From Clostridiales bacterium (GTDB lineage: Bacteria; Bacillota; Clostridia; Christensenellales; Aristaeellaceae): DNA of 64,000 bases. Below are positions 41,301-47,587 of this stretch, in pieces; positions within the stretch are counted from its first letter, which is position 1, and every line of letters begins with the position of its first letter. The stretch covers positions 7,261 to 71,260 of the forward strand of contig SFGO01000010.1 in assembly GCA_004556545.1 (NCBI GenBank), read 5' to 3'. The notes below the pieces were generated by a model, which searched no databases, was not told the DNA's origin, and worked only from the letters and a program-made list of their open reading frames with translations. The position numbers were made by a program, and so were the translations under genes.

Positions 41301-41459
41301 GTCGAAGGGAGAGAAGGCCGCCGCGTCATGCCGCGCGTCCTCGGGGTGAATGAAGTTGCCTTTCTTGTACATCCAGCCGGAAATGGGGGCGCGCTGACGG
41401 ATGCTCAGCTTCCGCAGCTCGTCGCAGATGCCCTGGATCCGCTTGTCCAGATAAAACAT
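38358..41459 (-). CDS. GH38 alpha-mannosidase
   Basis: The 1033-residue enzyme should remove alpha-linked mannose from oligosaccharides. It has the GH38 zinc motif GHTHIDVAWWW (about residue 240), the nucleophile block GGMWVEADCNLTSGESL (Asp about 318), LPDVFGYSGALPQIM, and a His-containing NQFHDILPGSSIHEV block (about 575), followed by beta-sandwich domains (about 700-1030). No signal peptide, so it acts on imported substrate. Length is usual for class II bacterial GH38. It is flanked by GH130 and GH20 genes on the same strand. Confidence 0.93.
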   Translation of the reverse strand: MFYLDKRIQGICDELRKLSIRQRAPISGWMYKKGNFIHPEDARHDAAAFSPFDCRNMHWYGPDEHYWFYSDTTVPESFQGKPLWMHVCTQIDEWDDGKNPQFLLFVNGEIVQGIDMNHRDVLLSRSAEAGQPLCLELQAYTGTLHTEFNLIVEFREIDPEIEGLYWDLQVPLQAFPRLEAESQSRMDLERVMNDAINLLDLRTPYSPAFEQSVHEARAYLQKHLYEELGGHDDVIATCIGHTHIDVAWWWTVAQTREKVARSFATVLKLMDEYPHYRFMSSQPQLYVFLKERYPELYARLKERVREGRWEPEGGMWVEADCNLTSGESLVRQFLHGKRFFRDEFGVENRILWLPDVFGYSGALPQIMKECGIEYFMTTKLAWNQFNKVPYDTFRWRGIDGSEILTHLITTLGVGQDEKKSFFTTYNGMLHPDAIIGGWKRYQNKDINNDILVSYGYGDGGGGPTRAMLETSDRMEHGVTGLPRVRQAFARTYFDELRQRVENNRRLPLWEGELYFEYHRGTYTSMARNKRSNRKAELHMMDLELLSVLASGVLPYPAEETDRLWKGMLINQFHDILPGSSIHEVYEVTKKEYAAMEETIARLEQERMAALCPPGDNLTVFNTKGFDGDEIVPLGETDVQALADESGALYPVQHTAKGAFVHLKNLPAKGWRTYQTRRESVPVPSPFALTGERHLETPYYTVELDENGLFARLYDKENRREVFKSGQKGNLMRMYEDKPIYYDNWDIDIYYTEKSWDVTDLQRLEWEAIGPVCAVLKLERKVSNSLIRQTIRFYADSRRIDFETWVDWHEHQHLLKVHFPVDVHTDEATFDIQFGNLKRKITQNTSWDVARFESCGQKWMDLSEGHYGVSLLNDCKYGHSVLDGSMALTLIKSGIEPNPTTDQEEHFFTYALLPHAGDWRNGTVREAYCLNQPALSFRGGKAGSEFSLASVGAPNVVLETVKQAEDGDGWIVRLYECDNARTDTFLRWNRPVLSVEECNCIEEKKADASFENGGISFTILPYEIKTFRIREKEA

Positions 41460-41510
41460 GGTTTTGACCTCCGCGTATTTCAGAATGGGAAGGGTTCAGC
41501 CGAAAGGGGT

Positions 41511-42497
41511 TCAGGAATGTTCCTTGACGAACCGGATGAGCTCGTCCACGGTGGTGAACGCAATGCCGGTGACGGTGTCGGCACAGCCGTAATAGATGGC
41601 GATGCGGCCCGTGGCGCTGTCCGTCAGGGCGGCGCAGGGGAAGACCACGTTGGGCACGTCGCCCACGCATTCATAAAGCTCCCACGGCGCCATCAGGTAG
41701 TCCTTGGAGCGGTATTTCACCTTCCACGGCTCGTCCAGATCCAATAGGGCAACGCCCATGCGGTATACGAAGCCGTTGCAGGTGGTGATAACCCCGTGAT
41801 AGATCAGCAGCCAGCCCTCGTCCGTTTCGATGGGGGAGGGGCCGGGGCCGACCTTGGTGGACTGCCAGGCGGACTCGTTGCCCTTGATGGTGCCCATCAT
41901 GTAGCGGTGGCGGCCCCAGAATTCCAAGTCGCGGCTCTGGCTGACGTAAATATCCCCGAAGGGCGTGTGGCCGTTGTCGCTGGGGCGGCTCATCATCATG
42001 TACATGCCGCCGATCTTCCGGGGGAAAAGAACGCCGTTGCGGTTGAAGGGCAAAAAGGCGTTTTCCAGCTGATGGAAGGTCTTGAAATCCTCCGTCCAGG
42101 CTGCGCCGATGGTGGGGCCATGATAGCCGTTGCACCAGGTGATATAATACTTGCCCTCCATGGGGGTGATGCGGGCGTCGTAGCGGTATTCGTTGACCGC
42201 AATTTCGCTGTCCGCACCGGCAAAGAGAATCGGCTCGTCGTCGATGTCCCAATGAATGCCGTCCTTGCTGCGTCCGGCAAATAAATCCATGCTGATGGAA
42301 CGGCTGTCGCAACGGAAAACGCCCGCAAAACCGCCGTTAAAGGGAACGACCGCCGAATTGAATACACTGTTGGAACGCTTGTTGCCGTGGCGGCCGATAA
42401 TCGGATTGCCTGAATAACGCCAGATAGGCTCCGTTTCTCCGGCGGGCTTGTCCTCCCACGGCATATTGGAAAGCGCCGGTCCGATGATTTTTGCCAT
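41511..42497 (-). CDS. GH130 beta-mannoside phosphorylase (subfamily 2-like)
   Basis: The 328-residue cytoplasmic enzyme starts MAKIIGPALSNMPWEDKPAG behind GGAG. WRYSGNPIIGRHGNKRSNSV, FNSAVVPFNGGFAGVFRCDS, RYDARITPMEGKYYITWCNG and GRIAIYYGCADTVTGIAFTT match GH130 subfamily 2, whose members phosphorolyse mannosyl-beta-1,4-GlcNAc or beta-1,4-mannooligosaccharides. Beside GH38 and GH20, the N-glycan core Man-GlcNAc is the more likely substrate, giving mannose 1-phosphate and GlcNAc. It has its own promoter, about 370 bp after the binding-protein gene. Confidence 0.87.
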   Translation of the reverse strand: MAKIIGPALSNMPWEDKPAGETEPIWRYSGNPIIGRHGNKRSNSVFNSAVVPFNGGFAGVFRCDSRSISMDLFAGRSKDGIHWDIDDEPILFAGADSEIAVNEYRYDARITPMEGKYYITWCNGYHGPTIGAAWTEDFKTFHQLENAFLPFNRNGVLFPRKIGGMYMMMSRPSDNGHTPFGDIYVSQSRDLEFWGRHRYMMGTIKGNESAWQSTKVGPGPSPIETDEGWLLIYHGVITTCNGFVYRMGVALLDLDEPWKVKYRSKDYLMAPWELYECVGDVPNVVFPCAALTDSATGRIAIYYGCADTVTGIAFTTVDELIRFVKEHS

Positions 42498-42529
42498 GTC
42501 CGATCTCCTCCGTGATAGGTTAGAGTGAA

Positions 42530-42558
42530 AGTATAATACAGGAATGAGGGAAAGTAAA
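42530..42558 (-). promoter_or_regulatory. Promoter of the GH130-GH38-GH20 genes
   Basis: On the minus strand TTTACT (42558-42553) and TATACT (42535-42530) are 17 bp apart, 33 bp upstream of the GH130 start. Confidence 0.6.
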
Positions 42559-42708
42559 GCCCGCGCAGCGCTGAGGGACAAGACGGGTTCCCCGCTTGTG
42601 CCTGCGGCGCCGCGCGGGCGGATGGGCGGAAAGAACGTTTTCCGCAAGTGGTTCTTTTTCGGGTTTGTTTCAATCCCATAGATCAGACGGGTTGAAACTT
42701 TCCCTTCT

Positions 42709-42865
42709 CACACGTTCGAAAGCAGGTGTTAACCGGCCAATCGGAACGCGAACCGGGGTGCAGGGGTTCAACCCCTGCCTGGCACACGTTCGAAAGCAGG
42801 TGTTAACCGGCCAATCGGAACGTGAACCGGGGTGCAGGGGGTCACCCCCTGCGGGCACTGCCCCT
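42709..42865 (+). repeat. Two-copy 74-bp palindromic repeat between transporter and enzyme genes
   Basis: Copies start at 42709 and 42783 with CACACGTTCGAAAGCAGG and contain AACCGGCCAATCGGAACG. Each ends in a hairpin built on CAGGGG / CCCCTG-type arms; a third, GGGCACTGCCC, lies at 42853-42863. The unit is clearly related to the 75-bp coding repeat at 25-342. The array sits in the 372-bp gap (42498-42869) after the binding-protein stop; the remainder of that gap holds the GH130 promoter and no gene. Confidence 0.9.
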
Positions 42866-42869
42866 GTGC

Positions 42870-44288
42870 TTATTTGGAGGCCTTCCAGGCGTCGATCTGA
42901 GCCTGAGCTTCGGTGATGATGTCGTTCAGGCCTTCGGCTTCCATTTCTTCGTACATGGTCTTCACGGCTTCTTCGGGATCCACGGAGCCGGTCAGCAGTT
43001 CGGGATGATAACGATCCCAGATGGTCTTGCAGTTGGCAATCTGGTCTTCCACCTTGCTGGTGTCGAAGTTGAAGCCCAGCAGCACGGAAGGCTCAGCCTG
43101 CTCGTTCAGTTCCTTCACTTCGTCCCACTGGTTGAACTCCACGTCGTCGGTGGGGGTCACGGCGAAGAAGGTGCCCTGAGTGTAACCGGCCATGCCCCAG
43201 CTGGAGTCGGGGTTCTTGTGCACGCGGCCATCCTCGGTGTAGGTGAAGTTGTCGCCTTCCAGGCCGTAGTAGAACGCATCGCGAACCTTGGAGTCGGTGT
43301 TCATCAGGTTCAGGAAAGCCAGAGCCTTTTCAGGATGCTCGGAGTTGACGGAAACGAAGTTCACGGAGCCCAGCACGGAGTCGTTGGACAGGATGGTGGG
43401 GCCGTAGGTGTAGGCGACAAGTTCCTTGCCCATGTTGGGACCCCAAACGGTCTTGGCGGCGGAGGACCAGCCCTGAGCCAGGAAGCAGGCCTTGTAGGTG
43501 GGGCCTTCAGCCAGGTTGGCAGCGTCGGCGTTGATGATGCCGGACTCGAACCATTCGCGGACGATCTTCAGCTGATCCATCACGTCCTGCTGCTCGAAAA
43601 TCTTCACAACCTTGGTCTCCTGATCGTCGTAGCGCACGCCGACGCCGCGCAGACCAGCGCCGAAGCCGTCATACACAAAGGGGATCTGAGAAACGCCGTC
43701 CTTGGTTACGGGGAAGGAAGCGGTGCCGGTCTTTTCCTTGATGGCCTTCAGGATAGGGGTGGCATCCGCCAGCGTGTGGCAGTTCATGGCGGCCTCTTCC
43801 ATGCCCAGCTCCTTCAGCAGCTCCACGTCCCAGACGAAGTACTGGGTGATGGAGGAATCCTTGTAGGTAGGCACACCATAGATGCGGCCTCCCAAGCGGC
43901 AGGCGTCCCAGTAACCGGCGGGGATCAGCTCCAGCAGGCCGGGAGCGTTGTCGGCCAGCAGGTCGGTGATGTCCAGATAAGCGCCCACGGACACGTCGGC
44001 AACCAGGTTGCCGCTGTCGCCGAAGATGACGTCATAGGGCTCGTTGGAGTTGATGATGACGCTGCGGCGGTTGCCCCAGTCGCCCCAGCCGATGCATTCC
44101 ACATCCAGCCTGGCGCCGATCTTCTCTTCGATGTAGGGGTTGAGATGCTCGATCCACGCGCTGTAGTTGTCGGGCTGTCCGTTGCCCAGCGTGATGATCT
44201 TCAGGGTGGGAACTTCCTCAGCGGAGGCGAAGCTGACCATGCACAGAGCCATGCACAGCGCCAGAACCAGAGACAGGATCTTTTTCAT
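42870..44288 (-). CDS. Carbohydrate ABC transporter substrate-binding protein
   Basis: The 472-residue protein has a Sec signal peptide, MKKILSLVLALCMALCMVSF followed by ASA/EE. The mature part begins TLKIITLGNGQPDNYSAWIE and carries binding-protein blocks (YDVIFGDSGNLVADVS, SITQYFVWDVELLKELGM). It should capture an oligosaccharide for the two adjacent permeases. The signal peptide has no clear lipobox, unlike most Gram-positive binding proteins. Start ATG behind GGAGAG. Expression is probably shared with the permeases upstream. Confidence 0.85.
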   Translation of the reverse strand: MKKILSLVLALCMALCMVSFASAEEVPTLKIITLGNGQPDNYSAWIEHLNPYIEEKIGARLDVECIGWGDWGNRRSVIINSNEPYDVIFGDSGNLVADVSVGAYLDITDLLADNAPGLLELIPAGYWDACRLGGRIYGVPTYKDSSITQYFVWDVELLKELGMEEAAMNCHTLADATPILKAIKEKTGTASFPVTKDGVSQIPFVYDGFGAGLRGVGVRYDDQETKVVKIFEQQDVMDQLKIVREWFESGIINADAANLAEGPTYKACFLAQGWSSAAKTVWGPNMGKELVAYTYGPTILSNDSVLGSVNFVSVNSEHPEKALAFLNLMNTDSKVRDAFYYGLEGDNFTYTEDGRVHKNPDSSWGMAGYTQGTFFAVTPTDDVEFNQWDEVKELNEQAEPSVLLGFNFDTSKVEDQIANCKTIWDRYHPELLTGSVDPEEAVKTMYEEMEAEGLNDIITEAQAQIDAWKASK

Positions 44289-44314
44289 GTTTGTTCTCTC
44301 CTTTTTTTTATTCG

Positions 44315-45238
44315 TTAACCCTTTACCGCGCCGATCGTCAGTCCGGAAATGAAGTATTTCTGGAAGAACGGATACGCGCACGCGATAGGGATTACGATCA
44401 CGATGGCAATGGCCATGCGAACCGATTCGCCGGGCATCTGGGCCCGATACTGCTGCAGGGAAACGCCGGCGGTGGGGTTGTTGGTCATGTACTCCAGCGA
44501 ACGCATGATGTTGTTCAAAAGCGCCTGCAGGGAGATGAGACGTTTATCGGAAATGTACAGGGACGAAAGGAACCAGTCGTTCCAGTAGCCGAAGCTCAGG
44601 AACAGGGCGATGGTGGCGAACAGCGGCTTGGAAATGGGCACCACGATGCTCAGAAAGGTGCGCATCTGGGTCGCGCCGTCGATCTTCGCCGACTCGATGA
44701 TCCCGTCGGGAATCGAGGTCTTGAAGTAGGTCTTGCAGATGACGATGTTGTAGGAGCTGACCATCAGGGGTAAAATCAGCACCCAGATGGTGTTGCGCAG
44801 CCCCAGAATGTTGGAGTTGACCACGTAGCTGGCCACCAGACCGCCGCTGAAAAGCATGGGGATGAAGATGACCCAGGTGTAGAACTGCTTCAGCTTGAAG
44901 TTGGGCCGGGACAGGGCGTAGCCCATGGCCGTGGTAACAGACAGGCCCAGCAGTGTACCGATGCAGGTGACGGCCACGGAGATCAGCAGGGCGTTCAAAA
45001 TGGTGTCCCGCTCGTTCCACAGGAACTGGTACGCCTTGGAGGAAAACTCAACCGGGAAGAAGGAGTAGCCCACCTGCCGGATGGATTCCTCCGAGGAGAT
45101 GGAAATCATGAATACCAGCACCACCGGCAGGATGGCGCAGGCGGCCAGCAGAACGAACAGAAGGTTGAACCCCGCGTTGGTGCCGGGGTTGATCCGGTTG
45201 ATCTGAAAGGTGGATTTCTTCGCTTTGGCTTCTTTCAT
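44315..45238 (-). CDS. Carbohydrate ABC transporter permease (LplC/YtcP-like)
   Basis: The 307-residue membrane protein has about six helices and the EAA loop ESAKIDGATQMRTFLSIVVP that contacts the ATPase. FLSFGYWNDWFLSSLYISDK is typical of LplC/YtcP-type permeases. It lies between the second permease and the binding protein on the same strand. No ATP-binding subunit is encoded nearby. Confidence 0.9.
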   Translation of the reverse strand: MKEAKAKKSTFQINRINPGTNAGFNLLFVLLAACAILPVVLVFMISISSEESIRQVGYSFFPVEFSSKAYQFLWNERDTILNALLISVAVTCIGTLLGLSVTTAMGYALSRPNFKLKQFYTWVIFIPMLFSGGLVASYVVNSNILGLRNTIWVLILPLMVSSYNIVICKTYFKTSIPDGIIESAKIDGATQMRTFLSIVVPISKPLFATIALFLSFGYWNDWFLSSLYISDKRLISLQALLNNIMRSLEYMTNNPTAGVSLQQYRAQMPGESVRMAIAIVIVIPIACAYPFFQKYFISGLTIGAVKG

Positions 45239-45253
45239 TGCGCTCCCCTCCTC

Positions 45254-46234
45254 TTAAAACACCGCACTGTCGGAATCGACCTTGGAGACGATGAAGTTCG
45301 TCAGCAGGATCGTGATGCAGCAGGCTACGGACTGGAAGGTGGAGGCGGCGGCCGTCTTGCCGATGGGGGCGTTGCCCTGCAGGGCGGCGTAGACGTAGGT
45401 GTCAAAGGTGGAGGCGACCTTGTACAGGGAGTTGGGCACGCCCTGCGTGACCTGATAGAACAGACCGAAGTCGGAGGCGAAGATGCCGCCTACCGACAGG
45501 ATGAACATCATCACGATGACGGTCTTCAGCATGGGCATGGTGATGTACCGGGTCTGCTGCCACTTGCTGGCACCGTCCAGCATGGCCGCCTCGTACAGGG
45601 AGCCGTCGATGCCGGTGATGGTGGCCAGATAGACCACCATGCCGTAGCCGGTGCCCTTCCAGACCTTGAGGATAACGAAGAACAGGGGCCAGTACGTGGC
45701 CTCGGAGTACCAGCGGTGGGGCTGGCCGCCGAAGAAAACCACCACCCGGTTCAGGGTGCCGTAGTCGGTGTTGAGGAAGGCGAATACGAAGTAGCTGACC
45801 ACGACCCAGCTCAGGAAGTGGGGGAAGAACATCAGGGTCTGGTAGGTCTTGGAGGCCCGCTTGGAGTACAGCTCGTTGATCATGACGGCCAGCGCAACGG
45901 GGATGACGATGCCCAGAATGATGAAGACGATATTGTAAAGCAGGGTGTTGCGCAGCAGCATGGAGAAGGCGTTGTTGTGAATGAAGAAGGAAAAATTCTG
46001 GAAGCCCACAAATTCACTGTGGAACAGATTGTACAGGAAGGATTGCCGGGGGAAGATCTTGTACTTCTTAAAGGCGATAATCAGGCCGAACATCGGCAGA
46101 TAGCTGAACAGCGCGTACCAGATAAACGCGGGTAAGCCCAGCAGACTCAACTCCAGATCGTCCCGGGTCAGCTTGCCCTTCTTGGGACGATTGACGGCGA
46201 GGGGCTGCCCGGTTTTGTTGGCCTTTCCAACCAT
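45254..46234 (-). CDS. Carbohydrate ABC transporter permease (LplB-like)
   Basis: The 326-residue membrane protein starts MVGKANKTGQPLAVNRPKKG behind CGGAGGAAA. It has about six helices and the EAA loop YEAAMLDGASKWQQTRYITM. LPMFGLIIAFKKYKIF and WVVVSYFVFAFLNTDYGTLN match the LplB group of polysaccharide/oligosaccharide importers. First gene of the transporter operon, divergent from LacI. Confidence 0.9.
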   Translation of the reverse strand: MVGKANKTGQPLAVNRPKKGKLTRDDLELSLLGLPAFIWYALFSYLPMFGLIIAFKKYKIFPRQSFLYNLFHSEFVGFQNFSFFIHNNAFSMLLRNTLLYNIVFIILGIVIPVALAVMINELYSKRASKTYQTLMFFPHFLSWVVVSYFVFAFLNTDYGTLNRVVVFFGGQPHRWYSEATYWPLFFVILKVWKGTGYGMVVYLATITGIDGSLYEAAMLDGASKWQQTRYITMPMLKTVIVMMFILSVGGIFASDFGLFYQVTQGVPNSLYKVASTFDTYVYAALQGNAPIGKTAAASTFQSVACCITILLTNFIVSKVDSDSAVF

Positions 46235-46263
46235 AAACAGTTTCCTCCGTTTCCGAATGAAGA

Positions 46264-46304
46264 ATGTTAACGAACGCTTCTGCTCTTTACGGGCTTATGT
46301 TAAC
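46264..46304 (-). promoter_or_regulatory. Direct repeats ATGTTAAC, candidate operator of the transporter operon
   Basis: ATGTTAAC occurs at 46264-46271 and 46297-46304, exactly 33 bp apart (about three helical turns). Each core GTTAAC is itself palindromic. The distal copy overlaps a weak minus-strand -10 candidate, TAACAT (46302-46297), with TTGCTT 17 bp upstream (46325-46320). The divergent LacI is a natural ligand. Confidence 0.45.
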
Positions 46305-46449
46305 ACGCGGAGAAACAAAAAGCAATACCAATTTTCAAAAATTTGTCTGCAATGGATAAAAAAATCTTGAAAAGGATATGCAAAAGAAAAACAAAAAAGA
46401 ATACAAAAAGCAAATGGAAACATTTATTAACATTTTTTATCAAAAGGCG

Positions 46450-46478
46450 TTGACTTTTTCGACCGGGCATTGTATCCT
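46450..46478 (+). promoter_or_regulatory. Promoter of the LacI-GH3 operon
   Basis: TTGACT (46450-46455) and TATCCT (46473-46478) are 17 bp apart, about 50 bp upstream of ATG 46530. The 295-bp gap 46235-46529 otherwise holds the ATGTTAAC repeats and A/T-rich DNA. Confidence 0.7.
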
Positions 46479-46529
46479 AAAGAAGGTTTTCCCACGCAGA
46501 AAAGATTTTCATTGGAATGAGGTTTTTTC

Positions 46530-47576
46530 ATGCTCAAAAGCACTATGCAGGACCTGGCGGACGCGGTGGGCGTTTCCCGGATTACCGTCTGGAAGGCCCT
46601 GAACGACCGGGAAGGCGTATCCCCCCGGACCAAAAATAAAATCAAGCAAAAGGCCGCGGAAATGGGCCTGACCGATGCGGAGCTCCAAATGGCAAACCCT
46701 GCCCGGGAAGAGCCGAAACGGGAGGCGGCGGAAGCGCGCACGTTCTCCGTGGTGGTCTCCCGGCCCGAGTCCTCCGCCTTCTGGATGCAGATCATCCACC
46801 ATATCGCCAAGGAGCTGGCCCGCAGTCAGATCAACCTGATGTACACCTACATGCCTTCCTTTTATTCGGATGGCTATGCGCTGCCAACGTCCCTGAAAAA
46901 CGTGGACGGCCTGATCGTACTGAATATTTACGACGCCCGGCTTCTGCATATGCTCAATGCACTGCCCCTGCCCAAGGTTTTTCTGGATACCGTGCCGCGC
47001 ATGCAGCCGCCGGAGCTTCACGGCGATCTGGTGCTGATCGAGGGCCGCAGCCGCATCCGGGAAATCACCCGGCGGCTGATCGACAGCGGGCGCACCCGGC
47101 TTGGCTTCGTGGGCGACGTGGGCTACGCCCAGACCAATCAGGACCGCTACGACGGCTTTCTGGACGCTCTGCGGGAAAAGAACCTTCCGCAGGATCCCGC
47201 CCTCTGCCTGACCGCGCCCCTGAGCCTGCGCACCCATTATGAAGAGATCAGCGCTTTTCTGGACGGCCTGCCGGAGCTGCCGCAGGCCATTGTGTGCGCC
47301 AGCGACTTCATCGCCCATTTCGTCAGCCGGTATCTGACGGAAAGCGGCCGGAAAACGCCGAAGGGCTTCCTGCTGACCGGCTTCGACAACAACACCGAAT
47401 ACGGCAACGTGGCCGAACAGATCACCACCGTCCATGTGGAGACCTCCGCGCTGGGCAAGCGGCTGGCCAATAAGCTGCTGTTCCGGGCCGATCATCCCCA
47501 GATGCCGGAAGAGGTCTGCTATGTGGGCACGGAGATTCTCTATCGGGGCCCGCTGGCCGCGGAAATGGAAAAATAG
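46530..47576 (+). CDS. LacI-family regulator of the N-glycan-type cluster
   Basis: The 348-residue protein starts MLKSTMQDLADAVGVSRITV, a LacI helix-turn-helix, with hinge NKIKQKAAEMGLTDAELQMA. The effector domain has TFSVVVSRPESSAFWMQIIH, VDGLIVLNIYDARLL, GRTRLGFVGDVGY and KGFLLTGFDNNTEYGNVAEQ. It lies divergent from the transporter operon and 11 bp before the GH3 gene, so it probably represses both. Effector unknown; a mannose- or GlcNAc-containing sugar is a reasonable guess. Confidence 0.88.
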   Translation: MLKSTMQDLADAVGVSRITVWKALNDREGVSPRTKNKIKQKAAEMGLTDAELQMANPAREEPKREAAEARTFSVVVSRPESSAFWMQIIHHIAKELARSQINLMYTYMPSFYSDGYALPTSLKNVDGLIVLNIYDARLLHMLNALPLPKVFLDTVPRMQPPELHGDLVLIEGRSRIREITRRLIDSGRTRLGFVGDVGYAQTNQDRYDGFLDALREKNLPQDPALCLTAPLSLRTHYEEISAFLDGLPELPQAIVCASDFIAHFVSRYLTESGRKTPKGFLLTGFDNNTEYGNVAEQITTVHVETSALGKRLANKLLFRADHPQMPEEVCYVGTEILYRGPLAAEMEK

Positions 47577-47587
47577 GAGGGCTTTTT

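Noticed and set aside
38718..41747. 1009-codon plus-strand ORF over the GH38 gene
   Set aside because: Antisense shadow; GH38 motifs on the minus strand are unmistakable.
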